The position numbers and the translations under genes are program-made. A DNA stretch of 33,627 bases from an uncultured Clostridia bacterium (GTDB lineage: Bacteria > Bacillota > Clostridia > Saccharofermentanales > Saccharofermentanaceae). Positions 1-8,879 of this stretch are shown here, piece after piece; position 1 is the first letter of the stretch, and each line of letters opens with the position of its first letter. Under the pieces are notes generated by a model that searched no databases, was not told the DNA's origin, and saw nothing but the letters and a program-made list of their open reading frames with translations. Where the stretch lies: positions 1 through 33,627 of the forward strand of contig CAJOLL010000012.1 in NCBI GenBank assembly GCA_905235455.1. Reading direction: 5' to 3'.

Positions 1-1284
1 GTCTAATGTCTCTTCGATATCTCTGTCCTGATTGAAGCCCTGGGATACGTATTCTTTTTCGAAAGCATCGGAGAACTTCGCGTAGAGCTTATCCATGTCG
101 GTAAGCGCGGCTTCACCTAAGATGACCATGAGTTCTTTTGCTTCTTTACCACGTGCATAAGCCGAGAAGAGCTGGTTCATGGTGTTACTGTGGTCCTCAC
201 GGGTCTTGCCTTCACCGATACCCTTATCCTTAAGACGGGAAAGCGACGGCAGAACGTCGATCGGCGGCATGACGCCCTTTCTGTACAGTTCACGGGAAAG
301 GATGACCTGTCCCTCTGTGATATAACCGGTAAGGTCAGGGATAGGGTGAGTCTTGTCGTCCTCAGGCATGGTTAGGATCGGAATCATGGTGATGGATCCG
401 TTTTTGCCCTTCTGGCGGCCGGCTCTTTCATACAGGGACGCAAGGTCGGTGTACATGTAGCCCGGATAACCACGACGCCCCGGAACTTCTTTTCTTGCGG
501 CGGAAACCTCACGGAGCGCGTCAGCATAGTTCGTGATATCCGTGAGGATAACGAGTACATGCATGTCCAGGTCAAATGCCAGATATTCTGCGGCGGTCAG
601 CGCCATACGCGGAGTTGCGATACGCTCGACGGCCGGGTCATTCGCAAGATTTATGAAAAGCACTGTTCGGTCGATAGCGCCGGTCTCTTTAAAACTGTCC
701 ATGAAGAAGTTTGCTTCTTCGAATGTGATACCGATCGCGGCAAATACTACGGCAAACTTTTCGTCAGTACCTCTTACCTTTGCCTGACGTGCGATCTGGG
801 CAGCGAGGTTCGCGTGCGGAAGACCGGAGGCCGAGAAGATCGGGAGCTTCTGGCCACGTACGAGAGTATTCAGGCCATCGATGGCAGAGACGCCTGTCTG
901 GATAAACTCGTTCGGGAAGTTTCTGGCGGCCGGGTTCATCGGAAGACCGTTAACGTCCAGACGCTTATCCGGGATGATCTCGGGCCCGTCATCGATCGGA
1001 CGTCCGAGTCCGTCGAATACGCGGCCGAGCATATCCTTACTTACCGGGAGCTCCATTTGCTTTCCGGAGAATCTTACTTTACTGTCGGCAAGGTTAATGC
1101 CGGCGCCGCTTTCGAAGAGCTGTACGAGAGCATTGGTGCCGTCGATCTCAAGAACACGGCAGCGGCGCTTCTCGCCGTTCGCAAGCTCAATCTCGCCGAG
1201 CTCGTTGTAACTTACATCCGTAACGCCGCGGACCAGCATCAGCGGTCCTGCAACTTCTGATATGGTACGGTACTCTTTTGCCAT
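1..1284 (-). CDS. ntpB: V-type ATPase subunit B (3' end beyond window)
   Basis: Non-catalytic B subunit of the V/A-type ATPase V1 head, which alternates with A in the hexamer and forms the non-catalytic nucleotide interfaces. Read on the minus strand it starts [14 protein letters not shown] at 1284 and stays open for 428 codons to the left edge without a stop, so only the last 30 or so residues of a roughly 460-residue family member are missing. Recognisable B-family stretches include [12 protein letters not shown], the segment [30 protein letters not shown], which lacks a canonical P-loop lysine as expected for B, and the conserved [25 protein letters not shown]. It begins 3 bp after the A subunit stop and is surely co-transcribed with it. 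Subunit D is expected next, outside the window. Confidence 0.96.
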   Translation of the reverse strand, partial: MAKEYRTISEVAGPLMLVRGVTDVSYNELGEIELANGEKRRCRVLEIDGTNALVQLFESGAGINLADSKVRFSGKQMELPVSKDMLGRVFDGLGRPIDDGPEIIPDKRLDVNGLPMNPAARNFPNEFIQTGVSAIDGLNTLVRGQKLPIFSASGLPHANLAAQIARQAKVRGTDEKFAVVFAAIGITFEEANFFMDSFKETGAIDRTVLFINLANDPAVERIATPRMALTAAEYLAFDLDMHVLVILTDITNYADALREVSAARKEVPGRRGYPGYMYTDLASLYERAGRQKGKNGSITMIPILTMPEDDKTHPIPDLTGYITEGQVILSRELYRKGVMPPIDVLPSLSRLKDKGIGEGKTREDHSNTMNQLFSAYARGKEAKELMVILGEAALTDMDKLYAKFSDAFEKEYVSQGFNQDRDIEETLD

Positions 1285-1287
1285 GTC

Positions 1288-3054
1288 TTAATCCTCCTTA
1301 TTCAGCAGTTCGGAGAGTTCGAACGCCAGCTGTGCACCGATGGAGACATATTCATTCTCCGCGTCATCTTCGGTAATATACTTGAAACGACCGATCTTCT
1401 CACGAACCGGGAGAGCGATCAGCGCTTCGATATCGGCACCCATCTCGAGGGCACCGGTTGCTTTGTCGTAGTAATCCAGGATGAGCTTCATCATGAAGTC
1501 CTGTTTCTTCAGGGAAGTATGGGTATCGACTTCGTGGAACGCCAGCTGATGCAGGAAGTCCTCACGAATGGATCTTGCGACTTCCATCTTCAGACGGTCG
1601 GAAGAGGAAAGGGCATCCATACCTACAAGTTTTACGATCTCTTCGAGTTCCGCTTCTTCCTGTAGGATGAGCATCATGCGGGCGCGGTTACTGTTCCACT
1701 CCGGAGATACGTTCTCTTCGAACCATCCTGCGAGGGAATCGGTATAAAGAGAGTAACTTGTCAGCCAGTTGATCGCCGGGAAGTGACGCTTGTAAGCAAG
1801 TCCGGCATCCAGACCCCAGAATACTTTTACGATACGAAGGGTTGCCTGGGAGACAGGCTCGGAAATATCACCACCCGGAGGAGATACGGCGCCGATCGCG
1901 GAGAGAGAACCTTCAAGCCCTTCGGAACCGAGTGTCGTTACACGGCCGGCACGCTCATAGAACTGCGCCAGACGGGAACCGAGGTAAGCCGGATAACCTT
2001 CTTCACCCGGCATTTCTTCGAGACGACCGGACATCTCACGGAGAGCCTCTGCCCAACGGGAGGTGGAGTCCGCCATGAGGGCAACGGAGTAGCCCATGTC
2101 ACGGAAGTATTCAGCGATCGTGATACCTGTGTAGATGGAAGCCTCACGAGCGGCAACCGGCATATCCGAGGTGTTCGCGATAAGTACGGTACGCTTCATC
2201 AAGCTCTCGCCTGTATATGGGTCGATGAGTTCCGGGAACTCGTTCAGTACGTCGGTCATCTCATTACCACGCTCACCGCAGCCGATATAAACGACGATAT
2301 CTGCCTGTGCCCATTTTGCCAGCTGGTGCTGGGTTACGGTCTTTCCTGATCCGAAAGGACCCGGGATCGCAGCCACACCGCCCTTTGCGATCGGGAACAT
2401 GCAGTCGATAACACGCTGTCCGGTGACAAGCGGCATGGTCGGAGCGTGCTTTTTGACATACGGACGGCCTTTTCTTACCGGCCAGCGCTGAAAGAGCATA
2501 AGGTCGATCTGATCGCCCTTTTCAGTAGTAAGCTTACCGACCGGATCTTCGAGCTTATATTCACCGCTGCTGATAGAAGCGATCGTACCGGATACTCCCG
2601 GCGGGACCAGGATCTTATGTTTAACGGTCTCGGTCTCCTGAACGATACCGATCGTATCACCGCCGGCAACCTTATCACCGACGCTCTTTGTCGCTTCGAA
2701 CTTCCAGACGCTTTCTCTGGAAAGGGAAGGAACTTCGATACCGCGGGAGAGGTTGTTGCCGATCTTTTCCATGATGGACTCCAGAGGTCTCTGGATACCG
2801 TCGAAGATACCGCCGATCAGGCCGGGTCCGAGTTCAACGGAGAGAGGAACACCTGTAGATTCTACAGGCTCGCCGGCCTTAAGACCTGCCGTTTCCTCGT
2901 AAACCTGGATGGAAGCACGATCACCATGCATCTCGATGATCTCTCCGATCAGGCGCTCGTTACTTACACGCACAACGTCGAAAAGGTTAGCATCACGCAT
3001 TCCTTCTGCAATTACCAGTGGTCCGGAGACCTTCACGATGGATCCGTTGCTCAT
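1288..3054 (-). CDS. ntpA: V-type ATPase catalytic subunit A
   Basis: Catalytic A subunit (588 residues, normal length) of the V1 head, which hydrolyses ATP to drive ion pumping or makes ATP in reverse. The Walker A motif GPFGSGKT is at residues 232-239, followed by the GCGERGNEM segment carrying the catalytic glutamate, and Walker B-like [17 protein letters not shown]. The long insertion between the N-terminal barrel and the P-loop (about residues 115-200) is the non-homologous region that separates A subunits from F-type beta. The start at [13 protein letters not shown] is preceded by a good ribosome binding site (AAAAGGAG on the coding strand). It lies between F (22 bp upstream) and B (3 bp downstream) in the operon. 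Confidence 0.98.
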   Translation of the reverse strand: MSNGSIVKVSGPLVIAEGMRDANLFDVVRVSNERLIGEIIEMHGDRASIQVYEETAGLKAGEPVESTGVPLSVELGPGLIGGIFDGIQRPLESIMEKIGNNLSRGIEVPSLSRESVWKFEATKSVGDKVAGGDTIGIVQETETVKHKILVPPGVSGTIASISSGEYKLEDPVGKLTTEKGDQIDLMLFQRWPVRKGRPYVKKHAPTMPLVTGQRVIDCMFPIAKGGVAAIPGPFGSGKTVTQHQLAKWAQADIVVYIGCGERGNEMTDVLNEFPELIDPYTGESLMKRTVLIANTSDMPVAAREASIYTGITIAEYFRDMGYSVALMADSTSRWAEALREMSGRLEEMPGEEGYPAYLGSRLAQFYERAGRVTTLGSEGLEGSLSAIGAVSPPGGDISEPVSQATLRIVKVFWGLDAGLAYKRHFPAINWLTSYSLYTDSLAGWFEENVSPEWNSNRARMMLILQEEAELEEIVKLVGMDALSSSDRLKMEVARSIREDFLHQLAFHEVDTHTSLKKQDFMMKLILDYYDKATGALEMGADIEALIALPVREKIGRFKYITEDDAENEYVSIGAQLAFELSELLNKED

Positions 3055-3076
3055 TTTGCATACTCCTTTTATCTTC

Positions 3077-3397
3077 TTACTGTTCTTTCAAAATGTCGCT
3101 TCCGACTGCCTTCTCCACAGATTTGGAGATGGCCTTCATGCCCATACCTTCGTTCCCTGTAACTCCCGGGATCGGAAGGATGACAGGCAGTGGCCGGTCG
3201 CTGTATTTGTCGATTTCTGTTTCCAGATTCTTGGCAAGCGATTCAGTGATCAGGATCACCGCATAATCGCCTTCGGCCAGATTGTGAAGCGTGGTGGCCG
3301 GATTGTCCATGCGGTCCAAAGGGAAGATATCCAGACCGATGGAAGCGAAGCCGTATATACTGTCACGATCGCCCATTGCAGCAATTTTCTTACTCAT
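3077..3397 (-). CDS. ntpG: V-type ATPase subunit F
   Basis: Small central-stalk subunit F (106 residues; called NtpG in Enterococcus hirae), which binds subunit D in the rotating shaft of V1. The sequence shows the family pattern: an N-terminal Rossmann-like beta-alpha fold ([24 protein letters not shown]), a central [12 protein letters not shown] strand-helix, and a C-terminal helix with [18 protein letters not shown]. It overlaps the end of the C gene by 8 bp, which suggests translational coupling, and precedes A by 22 bp. Its position between C and A matches the E. hirae ntp order. Confidence 0.93.
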   Translation of the reverse strand: MSKKIAAMGDRDSIYGFASIGLDIFPLDRMDNPATTLHNLAEGDYAVILITESLAKNLETEIDKYSDRPLPVILPIPGVTGNEGMGMKAISKSVEKAVGSDILKEQ

Positions 3398-4376
3398 ACA
3401 GCCTCCTTGTTCTTCCGGCTACAACATCTACCGGCAGACCGTTCTGCTTGGCAGAAAGGATGATCCTTGCATTCTTGATCTCCGCTTCCTTGCCCAGATA
3501 GAAGCCGATCATCGGCTCCGGTCCGAGCGGACTGTTCTTATGAGGGAGAAGAAGGGAGATCATCTTATCATCGACCCATTTCTCGAATTCCGCCGGGGAG
3601 GAGGACAAATATTTCGTCCCCGAACTATAGGACGTCGTAGAAAGATAGGTCATCAGATCCTCCATCTTATTCTCGGCTTCGGCACAGGCGATGAGCTTGT
3701 CCCGGGAGATCGAGGTGTTCCCTGTGGAGAGTGCTTTTTCCAGAAAAGAACTATCCTTGCCGGTCTTGATGGCACGGAAGGCTGTCTTGATATTAGCGGT
3801 TGCCGTATAGATCTCTATTTCTTCCTTCAGAAGATCGATGCCGCTGTTCTGTGCAGAGCGGGTAAGCTCGGTAAGACAGCATGTATCGATCATGATATCC
3901 GCCATCTGGCCGTCGCCGGTGCGGACGAGCAGGTCATAGACATCTGCCGCCAGTTTGGCAAACGGGGCGGGAAGCTTAGAGAACTCATGTGATTCGATCG
4001 ATTCCTTCATGAGGGATCGGTCAACCGTGCAAGGTCCCGTGAAATGAAGATCTACGTCAAAGTCACTCAGCAGGCACTTAATACCTGCCTTGAGATTATG
4101 GAAGTCATTACGGAGGATCAGGGCTTGGAAGACCTTCGGATCCGGAGCAGATTCCAGGATCCATCCCCAGGCACGGGCAAGCTCAATATCGAGGATCTTG
4201 CCGATATCTCTGGAGTCTTCGGGTATGCTCCAGCCGTGATCCGACAGCACTGCCAACGCCGCTTCATACGAAGGGGCGGACAGAAGCTTATCCAGGTCGT
4301 GCTTACGTAAGAAAGACTTCTCGTAAACATTCGCGCCGGACACGGCAAATGCATATTTGCTATCACTTACAGCCAT
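3390..4376 (-). CDS. ntpC: V-type ATPase subunit C (d-type)
   Basis: Subunit C/d (328 residues), the funnel-shaped socket that couples the central rotor stalk to the membrane proteolipid ring. The N-terminus (KYAFAVSGANVYEKSFLRKHDLDKLL) and the internal ILRNDFHNLKAGIKCLL segment are typical of the all-helical AC39/NtpC family. A late FYLGKEAEIKNARIIL motif is the family's C-terminal signature. The gene sits between E (23 bp upstream) and F (8 bp overlap). Nothing unusual was seen in it. Confidence 0.94.
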   Translation of the reverse strand: MAVSDSKYAFAVSGANVYEKSFLRKHDLDKLLSAPSYEAALAVLSDHGWSIPEDSRDIGKILDIELARAWGWILESAPDPKVFQALILRNDFHNLKAGIKCLLSDFDVDLHFTGPCTVDRSLMKESIESHEFSKLPAPFAKLAADVYDLLVRTGDGQMADIMIDTCCLTELTRSAQNSGIDLLKEEIEIYTATANIKTAFRAIKTGKDSSFLEKALSTGNTSISRDKLIACAEAENKMEDLMTYLSTTSYSSGTKYLSSSPAEFEKWVDDKMISLLLPHKNSPLGPEPMIGFYLGKEAEIKNARIILSAKQNGLPVDVVAGRTRRLYE

Positions 4377-4399
4377 GAACCTCTAAAGTTCCTTTCCAT

Positions 4400-4987
4400 T
4401 TACTTTGAGAAAAGCACCCGGTTGATCTCGTCACGGATCTCTTCCTTGCGGTCGGCAGCCAGGGCATCCAGCGTTCCGTTATACTCGCATTCCCCGCAGA
4501 TGAGAATGCATCCGGTATCAAAAGAACCGGCATTCTCGGAGAGCGTGATCGTGGAACCGGTCGCCTTCGACAGCTCAGAAAGGAAATCCGCCGGAAGCTC
4601 CGCCTTATCCTTGTTGTTTAAGACTAGGACACCGTCCTCGCCTTCGCTGTTTTGGATGACGAAATTTCTGATCATGTCCAGGTGATCAGAAACAGGTAAT
4701 GCGCGGATCCGTTTCTTAGCTTCTTCCACGATCTCATCGATCATGGCGACGCGCTCGGAAAGAAGACGCCGCTGCGACTTCGTGTTTTGAGTCGCACGGT
4801 TTTGTCTGGCCTGCGCATCGATCACAGCCCGGGCTTCAGAGAGCATCTTCGCCTCTTCTTCCTTCGCCTGTTCTTTCTTCTTCGCGATCAGCTTTTCTGC
4901 ATCGCTTCCGGCACGGGCCACACGGGCATCGGCGCTTTCTCTAGCTTCTGTTAAGATCCGTTCGATGATGGAATCTATACCAGCCAT
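4400..4987 (-). CDS. ntpE: V-type ATPase subunit E (peripheral stalk)
   Basis: Peripheral-stalk subunit E (195 residues). It pairs with the G/H-type coiled-coil protein to form the stator that holds the A3B3 head against rotation. Residues 1-100 are a charged, alanine-rich helix (ESADARVARAGSDAEKLIAKKK) expected to form the coiled coil. The C-terminal half (NNKDKAELPADFLSEL, then CILICGECEYNGTLDALA and a terminal RDEINRVLFSK) matches the globular domain that contacts subunit B. The start MAGIDSIIERIL is 14 bp after the K stop, with AAGGAGCAGGT upstream as a ribosome binding site. Confidence 0.94.
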   Translation of the reverse strand: MAGIDSIIERILTEARESADARVARAGSDAEKLIAKKKEQAKEEEAKMLSEARAVIDAQARQNRATQNTKSQRRLLSERVAMIDEIVEEAKKRIRALPVSDHLDMIRNFVIQNSEGEDGVLVLNNKDKAELPADFLSELSKATGSTITLSENAGSFDTGCILICGECEYNGTLDALAADRKEEIRDEINRVLFSK

Positions 4988-5001
4988 ACCTGCTCCTTAT
5001 A

Positions 5002-5481
5002 TTAAAAACCGAGTTTGCTGACGTTCATGACCATCAGAAGAGAGGTAACCAGGCTCAGAAGAGCATAGAGCTCAACGAGGGAAGCGGAGGTAACCGCTTT
5101 ACCGGAATCCTGAGGTCTCTTGGAGATGAGGTTTACACCTGTCAGAGCTACGCGAGCCTGATACAGAGCGGAAACCAGACCACCGATAGCCATCGGCAGG
5201 CAGGCGATGAAGTACAGAAGGCCGGTGGAAAGTGTCGTAACAGGTGTTCCGCCGAGGATACCGATCTGTGTCAGTGTCAGGATGGCGATAACGAGTCCGT
5301 AGAGTCCCTGAGAACCCGGAAGAAGCATGAGGACCAGAAGCTTACTGAACTTGCTGGAATCCTCCGCGATGACCGGAGAAGAAGCCTCCGCCACCATACC
5401 TACACCCTTGGACGAGCCGAAACAATTCGTCGTAACTGCCAGTCCTGCTCCGAATAATGCCAGTAACATACCCCAATTCAT
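5002..5481 (-). CDS. ntpK: V-type ATPase proteolipid subunit K (c ring)
   Basis: Membrane rotor proteolipid (159 residues) with two fused hairpins, four transmembrane helices in all, as in Enterococcus hirae NtpK. Only the second hairpin carries the essential ion-binding carboxylate (E137 in LVELYALL), which is the V-type arrangement. The residues that line the Na+ site in E. hirae are matched here by L54, S57 and Q58 in LLPGSQGLYG, Q108 in YQARVALTG and E137. The threonine ligand becomes serine, a conservative change. It lies immediately after subunit I (stop and start adjacent) and before E. Confidence 0.96.
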   Translation of the reverse strand: MNWGMLLALFGAGLAVTTNCFGSSKGVGMVAEASSPVIAEDSSKFSKLLVLMLLPGSQGLYGLVIAILTLTQIGILGGTPVTTLSTGLLYFIACLPMAIGGLVSALYQARVALTGVNLISKRPQDSGKAVTSASLVELYALLSLVTSLLMVMNVSKLGF

Positions 5482-7551
5482 TTAATTGTCCTCCTTAATT
5501 TTGAAGTGTTTGGTGTTACCAGTAAAGGGGTGGAACATCGTTCCGCCGCCTTCGTAGAATTTCGCGAAAAATTCTACATACTGAAGTCTATTAACATGGA
5601 CATATGCGCCGAGAGCGCTGATGCCCAGATTAATCGCATGGAAGAACAGGAATACCGGGATGAAGATCAGAAGCTTTACCACGCCTGTTCCGAAGAGTGT
5701 GCCGATCATGTTGGCAACACTGCCGATGATACCCGTAACGAGACCCAGAGCCATAAGACGGGAATAGGAGAGAAGATCACTGAAATAACCGGTGACGCCG
5801 TAGATCTTACCAACACCGCCGATCACTTTGCCGATACCCTTGGCTTTTCTGCCGCCGGTAAGGATCAGACCGGCCACACCGGCAATTGCCACGTATTTAC
5901 CGATGTTTGCGATAAGCTCGGAATTGATGATCTCGACCGGAGCCATCATCGGCGCGACCATCGGGAAAAGGAAGATCGCAAGACCGGCAAAGGTCAGGAT
6001 CCAGAATCCGGAATCACAGATCGCATCGCCTTTTTCACCGTTTTTCCAGGAACGGTACATATTGGCGGAAAGACCGAGACAGATGTGGATAAATCCTAAG
6101 ATAAAGCTCAGGACCAGGAGCTTCATCGGGTCGTTACTCGGGTCGAACCACAGAGGCGGCAGGGAGACGGAACCATCGAAGAATCCCTTGGAGACGGCAC
6201 CGACGAGATCGCCGAAGAAACTGCCGTACATGATTCCCCAGAAGATGGTAGCCAGGCCGCAGTAGAAGAACTTCATCATATTCTTCTTCGCGCTACCTTC
6301 CGGCTTTCTCTTCTTAAGGACGAAGAGTGTGCCGAGGCAGAGAAGAATGCCGTAGCCGGCATCGGAAAGCATCATGCCGAAGAAGAAGTAGTAGAAAAAC
6401 GCCATGACCGGATTCGGGTCGATGTCACCCTTGGCCGGAGCACTGTAGGACTCTACGATATCTTCCACCGGCGAAACGAATGCGCCGTTTTTAAACTTCG
6501 CCGGAACGTCTTCGTCCGGGAGCGGATCGCGGCTTTCGAACACCAGATCGAACTTCGAGGTGAGTGTCATTTCCACTTTTTCGAGATCTTCCGCGGCGAC
6601 AAATCCGTCGAGGATAAAGGTCTTCTTGGAAAAGAGCAGCTGGCCGAGCATCTCGTACTTATCCTGACGCATGATAAGATAATCCGATAAGAAATACATA
6701 TCATCGAGATACTTCGCATATTCGGAGAGCTTCTCGCGGGATTCAGTGATCGTATCCGTCGCCTCCTGTATACGCTTTCTAAGTCTCGATATACGGACCT
6801 CCGGCGGATGCTTGGTCGGATCGGAAGGGGAGATGAAAGACATGCGGCGGAGTGTCGCCATCACGTCTTCATAATCCTTCTTATGTGTCATGATGCACAT
6901 GCAGGTCTGATCGCCTGCAGAGTAAACTACTTCGGTATAAAGAGGCGGAATCACCAGCTCTTCTGTCTTGAAGCTGCCGCCCTTAAGTGCCGCTTCGGAT
7001 TCTTTCATCGAGGAATATTGTGAGCAGAATGCCTCATAGAATGAGGATTCGTTGTATGGCTCGGAGAACTGTCCGACGATGCAGGAGGTCCTCTGGGAAC
7101 CTGTATATTGCATCGGGATATCCAGCTTTTCCCAAGGAAGTACCGCATCGAGCTGATGCTGGGTATGTGTGCGGACGGTCGTCTCTGAAGCGATCTTACG
7201 GTCGAGCGCTTCGATATCATAGACGATCTTCATAGTCTCGTCATTTTTCTCCATCCGCCGGTTAAATTCTTCTTCGGAGAGTGCTGTTCTTCCGGCAAAT
7301 CCGGACAGGAAAGGCTTCTTCTCGGTGGAATATTCTTCGACAAGAGAGATGGCATGTGCCACTGTCTGGGCATTTTTCTCCAGCTGGGCGAGGCTCTTTT
7401 CTGTCGGGAAAAGGGAGAGATCATCGGTCACATCCGAGGTGTCCCGCTCGGTGACATCCACGGTACCGAGGCGCTGCAACTGCTCGACGATCTTCTGAGC
7501 GTCTTTCTGCATCGCGATGATCTCTATATGCTTCATGGGAAGTATAGCCAT
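5482..7551 (-). CDS. ntpI: V-type ATPase subunit I (a-type stator)
   Basis: Subunit I/a (689 residues), the membrane stator that forms the ion half-channels beside the K ring. The N-terminal half, about residues 1-370, is cytoplasmic and coiled-coil rich (MKHIEIIAMQKDAQKIVEQLQRLG). The C-terminal half carries about eight hydrophobic segments, beginning near NPVMAFFYYFFFGMMLSDAGYG. Arginines known in NtpI to release the ion from the rotor carboxylate are matched by R598 in LLSYSRLMALGL and R655 in HVNRLQYVEFF. It begins 6 bp after the upstream G/H-like gene and abuts K. Confidence 0.97.
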   Translation of the reverse strand: MAILPMKHIEIIAMQKDAQKIVEQLQRLGTVDVTERDTSDVTDDLSLFPTEKSLAQLEKNAQTVAHAISLVEEYSTEKKPFLSGFAGRTALSEEEFNRRMEKNDETMKIVYDIEALDRKIASETTVRTHTQHQLDAVLPWEKLDIPMQYTGSQRTSCIVGQFSEPYNESSFYEAFCSQYSSMKESEAALKGGSFKTEELVIPPLYTEVVYSAGDQTCMCIMTHKKDYEDVMATLRRMSFISPSDPTKHPPEVRISRLRKRIQEATDTITESREKLSEYAKYLDDMYFLSDYLIMRQDKYEMLGQLLFSKKTFILDGFVAAEDLEKVEMTLTSKFDLVFESRDPLPDEDVPAKFKNGAFVSPVEDIVESYSAPAKGDIDPNPVMAFFYYFFFGMMLSDAGYGILLCLGTLFVLKKRKPEGSAKKNMMKFFYCGLATIFWGIMYGSFFGDLVGAVSKGFFDGSVSLPPLWFDPSNDPMKLLVLSFILGFIHICLGLSANMYRSWKNGEKGDAICDSGFWILTFAGLAIFLFPMVAPMMAPVEIINSELIANIGKYVAIAGVAGLILTGGRKAKGIGKVIGGVGKIYGVTGYFSDLLSYSRLMALGLVTGIIGSVANMIGTLFGTGVVKLLIFIPVFLFFHAINLGISALGAYVHVNRLQYVEFFAKFYEGGGTMFHPFTGNTKHFKIKEDN

Positions 7552-7557
7552 AGAATG

Positions 7558-7875
7558 TCAGTTCCTTCCCATCAGTATGTTCATCGTAGCGGTGATGGCT
7601 GCCTCGCGGCGTGGCTCGGCATCATCCCTGAGTTTTTCTGCCGCCTTTTCCGCAGCCGAATCGCTCGCGGAATTTTCATCGGAACCGTCCGACTTATGTT
7701 TCTCATAAAGATCGGCGACGTGTTTTCTGGCGGAGGAAAGAGCGTCCTGATATTCTTTCTGGGCCTGTTTCTGTGCATTTGCGAGGATCTCATCCGCCTT
7801 GACTCTTGCTTCCTGCTCGAATCCGGCGGCCTTCTTTTCCGCTTCGACAATGCGATTCACCTGCTCTGATGCCAT
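7558..7875 (-). CDS. ntpF: V-type ATPase G/H-like peripheral stalk subunit
   Basis: Small coiled-coil protein of 105 residues. MASEQVNRIVEAEKKAAGFEQEARVKADEIL followed by Glu/Ala/Lys-rich helix is the typical look of the V-ATPase G/H (NtpF) family, which partners subunit E in the stator stalk. The open frame extends another 35 codons upstream, but the ATG at 7875 is chosen because GGAAAGGAAG lies about 6 bases before it and the upstream residues (MNILHKYPLDFYVFL) do not fit the family. The hydrophilic centre (HKSDGSDENSASDSAAEK) is less conserved. As first gene of the operon it fits the E. hirae order F-I-K-E-C-G-A-B. Confidence 0.85.
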   Translation of the reverse strand: MASEQVNRIVEAEKKAAGFEQEARVKADEILANAQKQAQKEYQDALSSARKHVADLYEKHKSDGSDENSASDSAAEKAAEKLRDDAEPRREAAITATMNILMGRN

Positions 7876-7921
7876 AGATGCTTCCTTTCCGAAAACCCAA
7901 ATTTCCACATATAAATCATTG

Positions 7922-7941
7922 TTCCTATTTTCACATAGGAA
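7922..7941. repeat. Perfect 7-bp inverted repeat in the V-ATPase leader
   Basis: TTCCTAT and ATAGGAA are separated by six bases. The dyad lies at or just after the predicted transcription start of the V-ATPase operon, about 47 bases before the first start codon. It could be an operator or a 5' hairpin in the messenger. It has no U-tract, so it is not a terminator. Confidence 0.5.
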
Positions 7942-7971
7942 TACATAGAAATCAAGTGGATATTTGTGCAA
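7942..7971 (-). promoter_or_regulatory. Candidate promoter of the V-ATPase operon
   Basis: On the minus strand TTGCAC (7966-7971) and TATGTA (7942-7947) are separated by 18 bp. This would start transcription near 7934, about 60 bases before the ntpF-like start codon. Both boxes deviate from consensus, so this is a moderate call. A 7-bp dyad (7922-7941) overlaps the predicted start site. Confidence 0.4.
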
Positions 7972-8162
7972 AATGTTCAAAGTTTCTTGCTTTTGTCTGA
8001 AAGTAGTCTGAATTAATCTTTTCTTTATAAATGCTTAGCGAATCTTTGGGGATTATTCTCTAGAATGAAAAATAACAACAAGAGATGGGGTGCCCGGCCG
8101 GATATTCTCAAGAGATGTCGGGCATATATTATGTAAAGAGAGTACTTGGGAGGATCAGAAAT

Positions 8163-8876
8163 ATGCTGAATATCTATCACATGACGAAAACATACCCGGG
8201 CGGAAAGGTTGGCGTGGATGACTTGTCGCTGGAGGTGAAAGCCGGTGAGATATACGGCTTTATCGGACATAACGGAGCCGGTAAGACGACGACGATCAAG
8301 GCGATCGCCGGACTGCATGACTTCCAACAGGGTTCGATCACGATCGACGGTATCTCTATTAAAGAGGATCCGCTTAAGGTCAAGAGCTTCATCGCATATA
8401 TCCCGGATAATCCGGAGCTTTACGATAACCTTTCCGGACTTCAGTTCCTGAATTTCATCGCGGATATATTCCGTGTCCCGAAAAATGTGAGAAAAGAACG
8501 CATCGAAAAATATGCCACTGATCTTGAGATCATAAGCGCACTGAATAACCAGATCGCATCCTACTCTCATGGTATGAAACAGAAACTGGCGATCATCGCC
8601 GCTTTCCTCCACGAGCCGAAACTGCTGATCATGGACGAGCCTTTTGTCGGACTTGATCCGAAGGCGGCATTCATCGTGAAGAAAATGATGCGTGATTTCT
8701 GCGATAAGGGCAGCGCAATCTTCTTTTCCACACATGTGCTCGAGGTCGCGGAGAAGCTCTGCGACAAGATCGCGATTATTAAGAACGGCAAGCTGATCTC
8801 TTCCGGCACGATGGAAGAAGTAAAGGGCGATGCTTCTCTCGAAGAAGTCTTTCTGGAACTGACAGAGGAGGCCTGA
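8163..8876 (+). CDS. ABC transporter ATP-binding protein (ABC-2 exporter type)
   Basis: ATPase subunit (237 residues) of an ABC exporter, acting with the membrane protein encoded 3 bp downstream. Visible motifs are Walker A GHNGAGKTT, the signature-like YSHGMKQKLAIIAAFL (SHGMK rather than LSGGQ, common in this family), Walker B LLIMDEPFVGLD, and the switch histidine in FFSTHVLEVAE. The frame is open 26 codons further upstream, but ATG 8163 has GGGAGG about 8 bases ahead and begins the standard MLNIYHMTKTYPGG core. The substrate is not evident. Members of this family export drugs, peptides or lipids, or act in membrane homeostasis. Confidence 0.93.
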   Translation: MLNIYHMTKTYPGGKVGVDDLSLEVKAGEIYGFIGHNGAGKTTTIKAIAGLHDFQQGSITIDGISIKEDPLKVKSFIAYIPDNPELYDNLSGLQFLNFIADIFRVPKNVRKERIEKYATDLEIISALNNQIASYSHGMKQKLAIIAAFLHEPKLLIMDEPFVGLDPKAAFIVKKMMRDFCDKGSAIFFSTHVLEVAEKLCDKIAIIKNGKLISSGTMEEVKGDASLEEVFLELTEEA

Positions 8877-8879
8877 CAG

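Noticed and set aside
559-1260. Long plus-strand open frame of 233 codons opposite the V-ATPase B gene
   Set aside because: It is antisense to a clear B subunit, has no family motifs or ribosome binding site, and arises from the codon bias of the real gene.
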